Positions 35,628 through 44,253 of a stretch of 64,000 nucleotides of DNA are shown one piece after another. The DNA comes from CAYVUV01 sp964455095. Lineage in GTDB: Bacteria; Desulfobacterota; Binatia; HRBIN30; CADEER01. The translations under genes were made by a program, and so were the position numbers. Below the pieces are notes generated by a model, which worked only from the letters and a program-made list of their open reading frames with translations, was not told the DNA's origin and ran no database searches. Location: positions 1 to 64,000 of the forward strand of contig CAYVUV010000328.1 of assembly GCA_964455095.1 (NCBI GenBank), given 5' to 3'. Numbering within the stretch: position 1 is the stretch's first letter; the number at the start of each line of letters is the position of its first letter.

Positions 35628-36689
35628 TCAATCGGCGCGTTGCAACCACCACAGCCCGACCCCGGCCGCCAGCGCCGGGGGCAGCAGCGCCCCCAGGAAT
35701 GGTGGGAGCCCATATAACAGGCCGAAACTGCCAAATACCTGGCTAAACATCTGAAATCCGATGCCGGCCAGCGCGCCCAGCACGATGCGCTGGCCGAGCG
35801 GCGCGGCGCGGGCATTGAACGGAACGAAGGGAAAGGCCAGCAGGAGCATGATCACCGTCACCGCGGGCATGGTCAGCCGCCGCCACAGCGCCAGCTCGTG
35901 GCGTTGGGCGCTCTCGTCGCGGGCCCGCAACGAGCCGATGGCGCGCCAGAGGTCGGATACCGACAGCTCGTCGGCGGGGATGAAGAGAACCTGCAGCTGG
36001 CGCGGGCTGAGCGCCGGATCCCAGGGCTGCGACGCCACCTGCCGGCGGGCCGCGGTGCCCTCCGCGAACGTGGTCTCGGTCAGATCCTCCAGTGTCCACT
36101 GGTGGCTGGCATAGCTCGCCGAGCGCGCATAGGTGAAGCGCTGCATGCGGTGATCCGGGTCGATATCATACAAGTACAGGTCACCGAGGCTGCCGTCGGG
36201 GTGCGCCGCGCGCACGTTGACGAAGCGCGAGCCGTCGCGCGTCCACAGCCCGGTGGCCGTGCTCAGCGTGCGCCCGTCGGACAGCATCCCCGCGCGCTGG
36301 GCCTGTGCGACGGCGGCCAGCGGCGCGGCGGCGAATTCGCCCAGCAGGCCGGCCGCGATCATCAGCCCGGCGGCCGCATACATCACCGCCCCGGTCAGTC
36401 GCAGGCGCGAGACGCCGCAAGCGGCCATGGCGGTCAGTTCGCTGTGCGCCGCCAGGGCGCCGAGGCCGAGCACGCCACCGAGCAGCGCCGCCGCCGGAAA
36501 CAGCTGGTACGCCTCGTTCGGCAGCGTCAGCAGCACGAACCACAGCGCCTGGCGCACGCCGTACCCACCGCCGATGTCCTCGAGCTCCTGCGCCAGGTTG
36601 ATGACCGAAAACACGGCCACCAACACCGCCAGCGCGGACACAAAGTGGAGGACGACGGTCGTCGCCACATAGCGGTCGAGGGTCTTCAC
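35628..36689 (-). CDS. lptG: LPS export permease LptG
   Basis: A 353-residue LptF/LptG-family permease: two blocks of three membrane helices (about 10-125 and 275-350) around a periplasmic beta-jellyroll-like domain. The start M-x-T-L-D-R-Y-V and the segment E-L-T-A-M-A-A-C-G-V-S with its coupling helix are typical. With LptF and the LptB ATPase (not in the window) it extracts lipopolysaccharide, or perhaps other envelope lipids, from the inner membrane. It follows lptF after four bases. The order LptF then LptG is the usual one. Confidence 0.9.
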   Translation of the reverse strand: MKTLDRYVATTVVLHFVSALAVLVAVFSVINLAQELEDIGGGYGVRQALWFVLLTLPNEAYQLFPAAALLGGVLGLGALAAHSELTAMAACGVSRLRLTGAVMYAAAGLMIAAGLLGEFAAAPLAAVAQAQRAGMLSDGRTLSTATGLWTRDGSRFVNVRAAHPDGSLGDLYLYDIDPDHRMQRFTYARSASYASHQWTLEDLTETTFAEGTAARRQVASQPWDPALSPRQLQVLFIPADELSVSDLWRAIGSLRARDESAQRHELALWRRLTMPAVTVIMLLLAFPFVPFNARAAPLGQRIVLGALAGIGFQMFSQVFGSFGLLYGLPPFLGALLPPALAAGVGLWWLQRAD

Positions 36690-36693
36690 CGAC

Positions 36694-37794
36694 TCACCGC
36701 GCGCGCCGCCACAACCGGTGCGGCGCCAGCTCCCAGCGCTCGTTGGCCAGCAGGGTCAGCGCCACCGCCAGCGCGACGGCGTGCACGGCCCAGATACCGG
36801 GCAGCGGCGGCAGCACGCCGTCGGCCATCCAGCTCTTCGCCGTACCGAGCAGCTGGCGGTAGGCCAGGTAGATCGCCACCGCGACCAGGATCTTGGCGTA
36901 CTTGCCCTGACGCGGCTCGACGCGGCTGAGCGGCAGCGCGAGCAGGGCCAGGATGACGGCCGATATCGGCATCGCCAAGCGCCACTGCAGCTCGGCAACG
37001 GCCTCCGGATCGGCCGCGCGCGCCAGCACCCACAGCGACACTTCCTTCTCCTCGGGCGCCGCCGGCGGCACCGGGTCGGTGGTGGTGCGGATCACCAGCT
37101 CGTCGTACTCGGTGATCTCGTAGTCGTTGCTGTCGCCGCGCAGGTCGTAGCGCGTGCCGTCGAGCAGGCGCAGGAAGCGGTAGCCGCGCACCGCGTCGTG
37201 CTCCTCGACGGCGCGCGCGGCGGCAAAGATCGAGAGCCGTTCGCCTTTGCGCTGCTGCACGAAGACGCCTTCGATCACGCCGGTCTCGCGCGTCGAGCGG
37301 CTCTCGGCGAACACCACCTGCTCGCCGTCTGCATCGAGCTCGTAAAATCGGCCGGGGCGGATCTGGCCGATACCCGACTCGAGCTTGGTCTGATCTTCGA
37401 GCGCGTCGTAGCGCAGCGCCGCCCATGGGCGAACCGAGAACGACAGCACGCCGATCACCAGCGCCGCCAGCACCGCAAAGGCGATGACGTTGCGCTGCAC
37501 CTGGCTCGGCGCCACGCCGCAGGCCGCGAGCGCGGTCATCTCGAGGTCCTGATACAACCGCCCGAGCGACAGCAGCACCGCCAGGTACAACACCACCGGT
37601 AGCAGCGACGGCAGCGCCATCAGCGTGCGCAGTCCGAGCAGCTCGAACACCGTCGCGACGGCGATCGAGCCCTCGGTCGCGTCGCCGATCAACGCGGCGC
37701 AGCGGCGGACGAGAAACACGCCCAGCACGACGGCGAGCACACCGGCGATGTGCGAGAGGATCTCGCGGGTCGTATAGCGGAACAGGACCGACAT
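36694..37794 (-). CDS. lptF: LPS export permease LptF
   Basis: A 366-residue partner of LptG with the same fold: start L-F-R-Y-T-T-R-E-I, coupling segment D-L-E-M-T-A-L-A-A-C-G-V-A near residue 90, periplasmic beta domain in the middle, and three C-terminal helices beginning near W-R-L-A-M-P-I-S. It heads the lptF-lptG pair that leads into the lipid head-group genes on the same strand, 59 bp after the sulfotransferase-side 3' end. Confidence 0.9.
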   Translation of the reverse strand: MSVLFRYTTREILSHIAGVLAVVLGVFLVRRCAALIGDATEGSIAVATVFELLGLRTLMALPSLLPVVLYLAVLLSLGRLYQDLEMTALAACGVAPSQVQRNVIAFAVLAALVIGVLSFSVRPWAALRYDALEDQTKLESGIGQIRPGRFYELDADGEQVVFAESRSTRETGVIEGVFVQQRKGERLSIFAAARAVEEHDAVRGYRFLRLLDGTRYDLRGDSNDYEITEYDELVIRTTTDPVPPAAPEEKEVSLWVLARAADPEAVAELQWRLAMPISAVILALLALPLSRVEPRQGKYAKILVAVAIYLAYRQLLGTAKSWMADGVLPPLPGIWAVHAVALAVALTLLANERWELAPHRLWRRAR

Positions 37795-37853
37795 CGCTCA
37801 GTACCGGGAGAGGAAACCAGCGGCGGACCACGAGGGGCAACCGCCTCCAGCCC

Positions 37854-38828
37854 TCACTTGCTGCGCAGCTTGCGCCACATGCGCGGCGCCGTCTGCAGCG
37901 GACCCATCAGATTGGTCTGGGCGCGGCGCACGTCCTCTTCGACGCGATCGAGGTGGCGCAGGATCGGCGCCAGATCGCGCACCCGGCCCTCGATGCGCTC
38001 CCAGTCGTTCCACAGCACCGCGTCGTCGCGCCCGACGGCGTCGGTGGCGAGGCGAAAGAGCCAGCGGAAGGCGTCGCGCGTCAGCGGGTTGAGGTGCGGG
38101 TCGGCCTCCAGGTCGGCCTCGGTGAACCGGCTGTGGCGCATGCCGGGGAGGAGGAACTCGCGCGCATAGACGTCCATCCCGGCGCGCGTTTGCGCCGTGA
38201 TCGGCAGCCCGATCCCGGTGGCCATGCGCTCGAGCTGCGGCACCGGGTCGGCCATCACCAGGTCGTAGTCGACGACCACGAACGGGCGCTCGCGCAGCAG
38301 GCGGAAGTAGGGCACGACGTTGACCAGCCACTCGAGATCGCTCTTCTCCTGCGTGCCGCGGCGCGGGTCGAGCTTGGCGCGCGAACGCGCCACGCTGAGC
38401 GGACTGCGCAGCGCCACGACGTAGCGGACATCGAGCGCCAGCTCGGCGAACACCGCGCGCCAGAACGGCAGCAGGCGCAGCGTGCGGGCGTACTTGTAGC
38501 CCCACAGCGGCGCGCTGCCGAAGCGGCGCCGGATGGTGGCAACCGCTTCGTCGTGCAGCGCGCGCACGGCCGGGGCGTCCCACACCTGCGGCTCGAACAG
38601 GGCGACGCTGTCGCCGCGGATGCCGAGCAGGCGCTTCAGGCGCTTGTTGAGCGCCAGGAGGTCCTGGTCCTCGAAGAAGCCGGTCGGGTTCTTGCCGCCG
38701 CCCGGGCGCAGGTTGTCCCCGAGGTCGACGCCGATGGCCTGCACGCCGCGGGCGATGGCGCTGGTGCCGCTGCGCCCGGCGCCGAGCACGGGGACGGCGC
38801 ACGCCGCGGCGGCTGCGGATGGAGACAC
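37854..38828 (-). CDS. Sulfotransferase family protein
   Basis: A 324-residue PAPS-dependent sulfotransferase. The 5'-phosphosulfate loop is G-A-G-R-S-G-T-S near residue 16, and the 3'-phosphate-binding part is V-A-L-R-S-P-L-S-V-A-R-S near 140. The long central helical part and W-G-Y-K-Y-A-R-T resemble bacterial enzymes that sulfate polysaccharides or lipids. The start is GTG at 38828, three bases after the stop of the oxygenase gene. Neighbours suggest an envelope glycan or glycolipid acceptor. Confidence 0.87.
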   Translation of the reverse strand: MSPSAAAAACAVPVLGAGRSGTSAIARGVQAIGVDLGDNLRPGGGKNPTGFFEDQDLLALNKRLKRLLGIRGDSVALFEPQVWDAPAVRALHDEAVATIRRRFGSAPLWGYKYARTLRLLPFWRAVFAELALDVRYVVALRSPLSVARSRAKLDPRRGTQEKSDLEWLVNVVPYFRLLRERPFVVVDYDLVMADPVPQLERMATGIGLPITAQTRAGMDVYAREFLLPGMRHSRFTEADLEADPHLNPLTRDAFRWLFRLATDAVGRDDAVLWNDWERIEGRVRDLAPILRHLDRVEEDVRRAQTNLMGPLQTAPRMWRKLRSK

Positions 38829-38831
38829 GTT

Positions 38832-39572
38832 TCAGTACCCCCCGACCGCCTGCCCGCGCAGCCGCTGCACGACCTCGCGCCGCAGCGCGAGGGTCAGGTC
38901 GTTGATGACGACGATGAACACCTTGCGCATCTGGCCGGGCGGACAGTGGATCTCGCGCATGCCGTGCCACGAGCTGGCGCCGCGGGCAAACAGCAAGCTG
39001 CGGTTGCCGAGCGCCTCGGCCTCGGTGACGTGGTCGAACGCCTCGATCGGCGGCGCCGAGCGGCGCGAGAAGCGCCCGCCGTCGTCGAGGATCAGCGTCT
39101 CGCCGCCCCAACTCGGGTCCCAGTCGGCCGCGGTGTTGAAGTAGAAGATGTGCGAGCCGATCTTGTGCTTGGCATCGCAGTGCGGCGAGATCGAACAGCC
39201 GCTGGGCGTGTAGTGCCAGTGATAGCTGAGACGCAGGAAGCGCTGCCCGAGCATGCGGCGCAGGAAGCGCAGGTAGACCGGTCCCTTGAGCTCGCGCACG
39301 AACGCGTGCCACGGCTCGGCGACGGCGAGCCGCTCGTCGTACTCCAGCGCGTAGCGATCGTGCGGCGTCTGGCCGTGCGCGCGCGGGACGCCGAACGACG
39401 GAGTGAAGAGCGATACGTCGGGCCGCGTCTCGATCAGGCGCTGATAGCCAGTCGGCGTCAGCAAACCCTCGGGGTTGACCCACGGGTAGGGCTGGCGGCC
39501 GCGAAAGGCGCGGGCGTCGAGGGCGTCGAGGCGATCGACGTCCAGATAGGTCAGCTCGCCGTGTCGCGACAT
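38832..39572 (-). CDS. 2-oxoglutarate/Fe(II)-dependent oxygenase
   Basis: A 246-residue double-stranded beta-helix oxygenase. The iron-binding H-x-D is in S-P-H-C-D-A-K near residue 132, the distal His in S-S-W-H-G-M-R-E-I near 207, and the 2-oxoglutarate Arg soon after (M-R-K-V-F-I-V-V). It resembles prolyl-4-hydroxylase-type proteins; possible substrates include lipid acyl chains, sugars or protein side chains. The ATG at 39572 is preferred because the frame upstream is Arg/Pro filler. It runs directly into the sulfotransferase, so the two probably modify the same molecule. Confidence 0.86.
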   Translation of the reverse strand: MSRHGELTYLDVDRLDALDARAFRGRQPYPWVNPEGLLTPTGYQRLIETRPDVSLFTPSFGVPRAHGQTPHDRYALEYDERLAVAEPWHAFVRELKGPVYLRFLRRMLGQRFLRLSYHWHYTPSGCSISPHCDAKHKIGSHIFYFNTAADWDPSWGGETLILDDGGRFSRRSAPPIEAFDHVTEAEALGNRSLLFARGASSWHGMREIHCPPGQMRKVFIVVINDLTLALRREVVQRLRGQAVGGY

Positions 39573-39633
39573 CGTCGTCTGGTTATAGAAGAGCGGCGCA
39601 GCAAGTCCAACGCACGCGGCCGGCCGCTGGCGC

Positions 39634-40728
39634 TCACGCCGCCCGCGACTCCGCGCCCGCGGCGGGCGCCGCGAACAGGGCCCGGACACGCGTCAGGGCG
39701 CGTTCCATGTCGTCGAGCGGACGGGCCGGCGGCAGCGGGGCATTGGCCCCCAACACGGACAACAAGCCGCGCGCGGCGAGCGCGCGGCGGAAGGCATCGA
39801 AGTCGCGCCGCGGTTTGATCAGCCCGAGGGCGAGCATGCGATCGAACAGCAGCGGCGCTTCGGCCGCGCGCCGCACCAGCCGTTTGAGCCCGCGCCGCTT
39901 GTCGGGCTTGCGCGGCCATTCGAAGACCTCCACCGGCTTGCCCATCGCGCACGCTTCGGCCGGCAGCGAGGCACTGTCGACGGTGACGATGAAGCGGTCC
40001 GCCAGCGCCAGGAAGGCGTGGTAGGGATTGTCGGGATCGTCGGCGCGCCAGCGATAGCACGACGCCGGGCAATCGACCGCGGCGATCAGCGCGTCGGTCG
40101 CGGCCGGCGACGTGCGCGCGCTGGTGGTCAGCAGCAGCGCGCCGCCGCTGGCGCGCACGCGCGCGCTGGCCTCGCGGCCGAGCTGGGCGGCGGTGGCGGC
40201 GTCGAACGCGTACGATGAGCTGTCGCCGCCGACGAGCAGGGCGGTAAACGGACGCGGCAGCGCCGCCAGGCGCGGCGCCCACGCCGCCGCCCCCGCCTGC
40301 AGGCGCTGGGCGGGAATGACGTTGAGCGGCATCGTGTTGTGCAGGATGTTGGGGCGCTCGGGCAGGCGGTACTGCGGCGTGGTGATGATCAGGTCGAACG
40401 GCTCGAACGGGGCCATGGTGTGCATCAGGTGCACGAGCCGCGCGCGGCCGAGCGACTGCCGCTTGATCCAACGCGCCACCGGCGCGCTGCGGCGCGAGCC
40501 GGCGATGACCAGATCGGGCCATGGCGGCGTCAGCGGGCTCGAGCGCGGCCGGTCGAGGCTGAGCAGCGAGGCGCCGAGCAACAGGTTGGGAAGGCGATTG
40601 AAGCGGTTGTACTGCAGCTGCTTGACCTCGCAGGGCCACCCCAGGGCCTCGGCCAGGCTCTTCATCTGCCCGTTGCCGCCGGCGCCCTTGCCGAGCAGCA
40701 CCCACACGCGCGGTGCCGGCGCGCTCAC
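39634..40728 (-). CDS. ELM1-family putative glycosyltransferase
   Basis: A 364-residue protein of the mitochondrial-fission-ELM1 family, thought to have a GT-B glycosyltransferase fold. Landmarks are V-W-V-L-L-G-K-G-A-G-G near the start, W-P-D-L-V-I-A-G-S-R-R-S-A-P-V-A near 75, L-V-G-G-D-S-S-S near 170, and T-V-D-S-A-S-L-P-A-E-A near 255. It is clearly paralogous to the C-terminal third of the 826-residue protein at 41498. The start is GTG at 40728, overlapping the gpmA stop as GTGA. Bacterial members occur in LPS and glycolipid loci; the sugar is unknown. Confidence 0.88.
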   Translation of the reverse strand: MSAPAPRVWVLLGKGAGGNGQMKSLAEALGWPCEVKQLQYNRFNRLPNLLLGASLLSLDRPRSSPLTPPWPDLVIAGSRRSAPVARWIKRQSLGRARLVHLMHTMAPFEPFDLIITTPQYRLPERPNILHNTMPLNVIPAQRLQAGAAAWAPRLAALPRPFTALLVGGDSSSYAFDAATAAQLGREASARVRASGGALLLTTSARTSPAATDALIAAVDCPASCYRWRADDPDNPYHAFLALADRFIVTVDSASLPAEACAMGKPVEVFEWPRKPDKRRGLKRLVRRAAEAPLLFDRMLALGLIKPRRDFDAFRRALAARGLLSVLGANAPLPPARPLDDMERALTRVRALFAAPAAGAESRAA

Positions 40729-41501
40729 GACCGCTCCGCGGCGCGCGCTCCCGGCGCGGCGTCCGCCGCCGGATCGGCGCCGGGGAAATACACGCGCAGC
40801 GGGCGCAGCGCGGCGTCGAGCTCGTAGACGATCGGCTTGCCGGTCGGCACCTTGAGCTTCTGGGTGTCGGCGTCGGCCACGCCCTCGAGCAGCTTGCGCA
40901 GGGCGCGCAGGGTGTTGCGATGCGAGACGACCAGCACGCACTGCCCGGCGCGCAGCGCTGGCGCGATCTCTTCGTGCCAGCACGGCAACACCCGCCGCTG
41001 CGTATCCGCCACGCTCTCGCCGCGCGGCAGCTGCGACGGCGCCAGGTCGGCGTAGCGCGGATCGAGCCCGGGAAAGCGCGGGTCCGCCAACTCCAGCAGC
41101 GGCGGCGGCACCGCAAAGCGGCGCTGGCAGCCGAGCACCCGGCGCGGCCCGTAGCGCCGCACGCCCTGCCACAGCGTCAGGCCCTGCAGCGCGCCGTAAT
41201 GGCGCTCGTTGAGCCGCCAGCTCTGGCGGATGGGCACGTCGCTCAACCCCATCGTTTGCAAGGTGAGGCGCAGCGTGTCGGTGGCGCGCGCCAACATCGA
41301 GGTGAAGCAGACATCGAAGCGACAGCCGATGGCCTGCAGGACCCGCCCGGCGCGCTCTGCCTGCAGGACCCCCTCGGCGCTCAGCGCGACATCGGTCCAG
41401 CCGGTGAAGCGCTTGTCGCGGTTCCAGATACTCTCGCCGTGGCGCAGGAGCACCAGCGTGGCGAGCGGCGCGGCTGACGTGTTGGCGGGCGGGAGAGTCA
41501 G
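40725..41501 (-). CDS. gpmA: 2,3-bisphosphoglycerate-dependent phosphoglycerate mutase
   Basis: About 258 residues. The phosphohistidine motif is L-R-H-G-E-S-I-W-N, followed by F-T-G-W-T-D-V-A-L-S, S-M-L-A-R-A-T-D-T-L, L-N-E-R-H-Y-G-A-L-Q-G and the second His in S-H-R-N-T-L-R-A-L, all as in dPGM, which interconverts 3- and 2-phosphoglycerate. No ATG or TTG gives a sensible N-terminus. A CTG at 41501 overlaps the upstream stop (CTGA) and has AGAAGG seven bases before it; the next choice, GTG at 41453, has no Shine-Dalgarno and starts inside the first strand. The gene sits between two ELM1 genes and overlaps both, an odd place for a glycolytic enzyme. Confidence 0.88.
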   Translation of the reverse strand: MTLPPANTSAAPLATLVLLRHGESIWNRDKRFTGWTDVALSAEGVLQAERAGRVLQAIGCRFDVCFTSMLARATDTLRLTLQTMGLSDVPIRQSWRLNERHYGALQGLTLWQGVRRYGPRRVLGCQRRFAVPPPLLELADPRFPGLDPRYADLAPSQLPRGESVADTQRRVLPCWHEEIAPALRAGQCVLVVSHRNTLRALRKLLEGVADADTQKLKVPTGKPIVYELDAALRPLRVYFPGADPAADAAPGARAAERS

Positions 41502-43978
41502 ATGGCGACCTTCTGTTTGGTCTCGGCAGCCGCCTCGTTGCGGGCTGGAAAACCGAGCATGGCGCGGATCCGACCGGCGACCTCTTCCACTTCGCGCAGC
41601 GGCGGTTGCGGGCGCATCGCCAACGGGGCGCCGAACGGCTGCGCCACGCCGCGCGCGATCAGGTTCTCGTGCAGTTGGCGCAAGTCGCGGCGCGGGCGCA
41701 CCAGACCGCGCTCGATGAGGCGGGCGCAGACGTACTCCAAGCCCTGTTGCGGCCGCACCGTGCCCTTCTCCTTGCGCGGCCGCGCGTAGGCCCGCTCGAC
41801 GACCCACTCGGCCATGCGCCGGCGCAGGCTGCGCGGGCGGTCCGGCAACGGGTAGATGTACAGCGGCTTGCCCGTCGCCGCCGCCTCGGCGAGCATTGAC
41901 TCGCTCTCGCCGGTGACCACGATCGCGTCGGCCAGGGCCAGATACGCCAGGTACGGATTGTCCGCTTCACCCTTCTGCCAGCGGTGCAAGCGCGCGGCGG
42001 GACCGAGGCCTTGTTCGAGCGCGGCCGTTGCCTTCGCGCCGGTGCGCGGGCTGGTGATGGCGTGCACCGAGCCGCCGGCCGCTTCGGCCAGCGCGCGCAC
42101 CTCCGCCCCGAGGCGCCGCGCGGTGTCCTCGTCGAGCGCGTGCATGGCCGAGGTGCCGCCGACGATCAGGGCGACGTGCGGATGCGGGGCGTCGTCGAAG
42201 CGGGCGCGCCAGTGCGCGGCCGCGGCGGCGAGGCGTTCGGGCGTCACGTCGACGATCGGCGCCACGGTCTCGATGCGGCGTGGGTGCATCGGCTTGCGGA
42301 AGTGGGCGCAGCTGATGACCAGATCGAAGACGTCGGCCACGTCGCCGCCCTTGCGGCCGATGTGCACCAGGCGGGCGCGGCCACCGCTCTGGCGCGCAAT
42401 CCAGCGCGCCACCGGCGCCGCGCGCCGGCCGGTCGAGATGACCAGATCGGGCCACGGCGCCGCCAGCGCCGCCGAACGGCGCCGATCGAGACTGATCAGC
42501 GTGGCACCGAGCACGCGATTGCTGAGCCGATCGAGGCCGTTGAACCGCAGCGTCTTGACCTCGTAGGGCCAGCCCAACGCCTCGGCCAACCCGGTCGACT
42601 GCGTCGTATGGCCGGCCTTGTCGTCAGCCAGCACCCACACCGCCGGCGGCTGCCCGTCGGTGCGCCGGCCGCCCTCGCGCACGGTGGTCACCAGACGGCC
42701 GAAGGCGCCGGCATGGTGCACGACCAGCTTCCAGCGCACGTCGGGGTAGCGCGCGCCCGCCGCGGCCATTTGCGCTTCCCACCACGTCGGCTCGCGCCAC
42801 GTCCCGGGCAGCGCGTTGGCGTCGATGGGAGCGTCGTGCCCGCCGGCGCGCACGCGCACGTAGACGCAGCGCCGTGCGGCGCGGAACAGCGACGCGACGA
42901 CCCAGGGCGTGTCCTCGATCGGCAGGTACGGCAGCCCCGCCGCGCAGACGACGGCGTCGACCCCCTGCTCGGCGAGGCCGGCGAACGGTGTCGCGGCCGG
43001 ATCGAAGCGCGTCACCGTCCGGCCGCGCGCGGCGATATGCGCGTCGGGCTCGCCGCCGAGACCCATCCGCACGTCGAGGACGGTCGCCGCGCCCGCCGCG
43101 GCGAGCAGCAACTCGAGCCCCTCGGGCTCCGCCGTGGCGGTGGCGCGCCGCGCCCCGGCGCTGGCTTCGGCGCGCAATGCCTCCATCCGGGCTTCGTACT
43201 GGGCGCTGGGGCGGTCCGCATTGAAGACCTGAAAATGGGCCCGGTCAGCGGCGCGCTCGAGGTCCGTCCAGACGTAGCCGACCGCGTTGTGCTGGTACAC
43301 GAAGCGATACGGAAACGGCTGCCACGGCTGGGTGTGAATGGTCGTGTAGTGCAGCACCTTCGAACGCCCGGCGACGTACTCCTCGTCGCGCGCGTTCCAC
43401 TCGCGCGCCAGCGGCCCCCACAGAGCGGGGACCGCGCGGGCCCGTTCCTCGATGCGCTTGCGGCGCTCGTGCCGCACCGCGTCGAGCGGCCAGATGGCGG
43501 CCATTTGGGCGCAATCGATCAGCATCACCGAGGTGTCGCGCGCCGTGATCGACAGAAAGCCGTGGCCGTCCATGTCGAGGTCGAACATCTCGGCCGGGTC
43601 GGCCAGGTAGATCTGGTCGACGTCGTTGTAGATCGCGCGCCCGCTGGCGCCAGCCCAGTGCGGAATGGCGAAGCGGTAGTTGGTGAAACCGGTCAGCCAG
43701 CGCGAGCGGTCGAAGTCGGCGATCTCCTTCATCAGGTAGATCTCGTAGACCCGCGCCGGATCGCGCACCTGCTCGATGGAGAAGATGAACACACGCTCGG
43801 CGCGGTCCTGTTCGCGCTCGGTGCCGACGAAGATGCGCACCGGCGGCTTGTCGCTCGCCGCGACGCCCGGGCGCACGGGCAGCACGATGCGCTCGGGCCG
43901 CTGGCGGAAGCCGGGCGGGCGCGCGTCGCGCCCGTTGAGCACTCTGGCGACCGCTCGAGGAACGGCTATCGCACCCAT
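41498..43978 (-). CDS. Three-domain GT8-like / methyltransferase-like / ELM1 fusion
   Basis: An 826-residue fusion. Residues about 45-280 resemble GT8 glycosyltransferases: R-I-F-V-G-T-E near 48, the D-x-D in Y-N-D-V-D-Q-I-Y-L near 120, and H-Y-T-T-I-H-T-Q near 213. Residues about 285-440 look like a degenerate Rossmann methyltransferase (V-L-D-V-R-M-G-L-G-G in place of the usual G-x-G-x-G, then A-V-V-C-A-A-G-L-P-Y-L). Residues about 445-826 are an ELM1-family domain, closely similar to the separate protein encoded downstream. The gene is the first of three overlapping genes. It is divergent from the secreted protein at 44254. It probably adds two sugars to one envelope glycan, by inference. 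Confidence 0.87.
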   Translation of the reverse strand: MGAIAVPRAVARVLNGRDARPPGFRQRPERIVLPVRPGVAASDKPPVRIFVGTEREQDRAERVFIFSIEQVRDPARVYEIYLMKEIADFDRSRWLTGFTNYRFAIPHWAGASGRAIYNDVDQIYLADPAEMFDLDMDGHGFLSITARDTSVMLIDCAQMAAIWPLDAVRHERRKRIEERARAVPALWGPLAREWNARDEEYVAGRSKVLHYTTIHTQPWQPFPYRFVYQHNAVGYVWTDLERAADRAHFQVFNADRPSAQYEARMEALRAEASAGARRATATAEPEGLELLLAAAGAATVLDVRMGLGGEPDAHIAARGRTVTRFDPAATPFAGLAEQGVDAVVCAAGLPYLPIEDTPWVVASLFRAARRCVYVRVRAGGHDAPIDANALPGTWREPTWWEAQMAAAGARYPDVRWKLVVHHAGAFGRLVTTVREGGRRTDGQPPAVWVLADDKAGHTTQSTGLAEALGWPYEVKTLRFNGLDRLSNRVLGATLISLDRRRSAALAAPWPDLVISTGRRAAPVARWIARQSGGRARLVHIGRKGGDVADVFDLVISCAHFRKPMHPRRIETVAPIVDVTPERLAAAAAHWRARFDDAPHPHVALIVGGTSAMHALDEDTARRLGAEVRALAEAAGGSVHAITSPRTGAKATAALEQGLGPAARLHRWQKGEADNPYLAYLALADAIVVTGESESMLAEAAATGKPLYIYPLPDRPRSLRRRMAEWVVERAYARPRKEKGTVRPQQGLEYVCARLIERGLVRPRRDLRQLHENLIARGVAQPFGAPLAMRPQPPLREVEEVAGRIRAMLGFPARNEAAAETKQKVAI

Positions 43979-44253
43979 AAAGCCCTCCGCATCGAGGTCG
44001 ACGGCTCGGCGGGTCTCCGCCTCTGGCAGCTCATCGAAATGTGGAATCCTTCCGCCCCGCCCACGCGGGTGGACAACCGCAGCGAATCATGGATGAGGTA
44101 GCAAGAAGCGGTGCCGGATGCCATAGCTCGGCAGACCGGCGCACAGCGGCCGGTTGCAAGCGTCTGGTTCTGGAACCTGAAGAGATCGATGCGTCCGATT
44201 CCCATTCCTGCGTCCCATTCCCGGCGGCCAGCCCAAACAGGTCGGGCGCCGGC

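Noticed and set aside
41451..41453. GTG 41453 as start of gpmA
   Set aside because: No Shine-Dalgarno, and it would begin at the end of the first strand; the CTG at 41501 has better support, though it is not proven.
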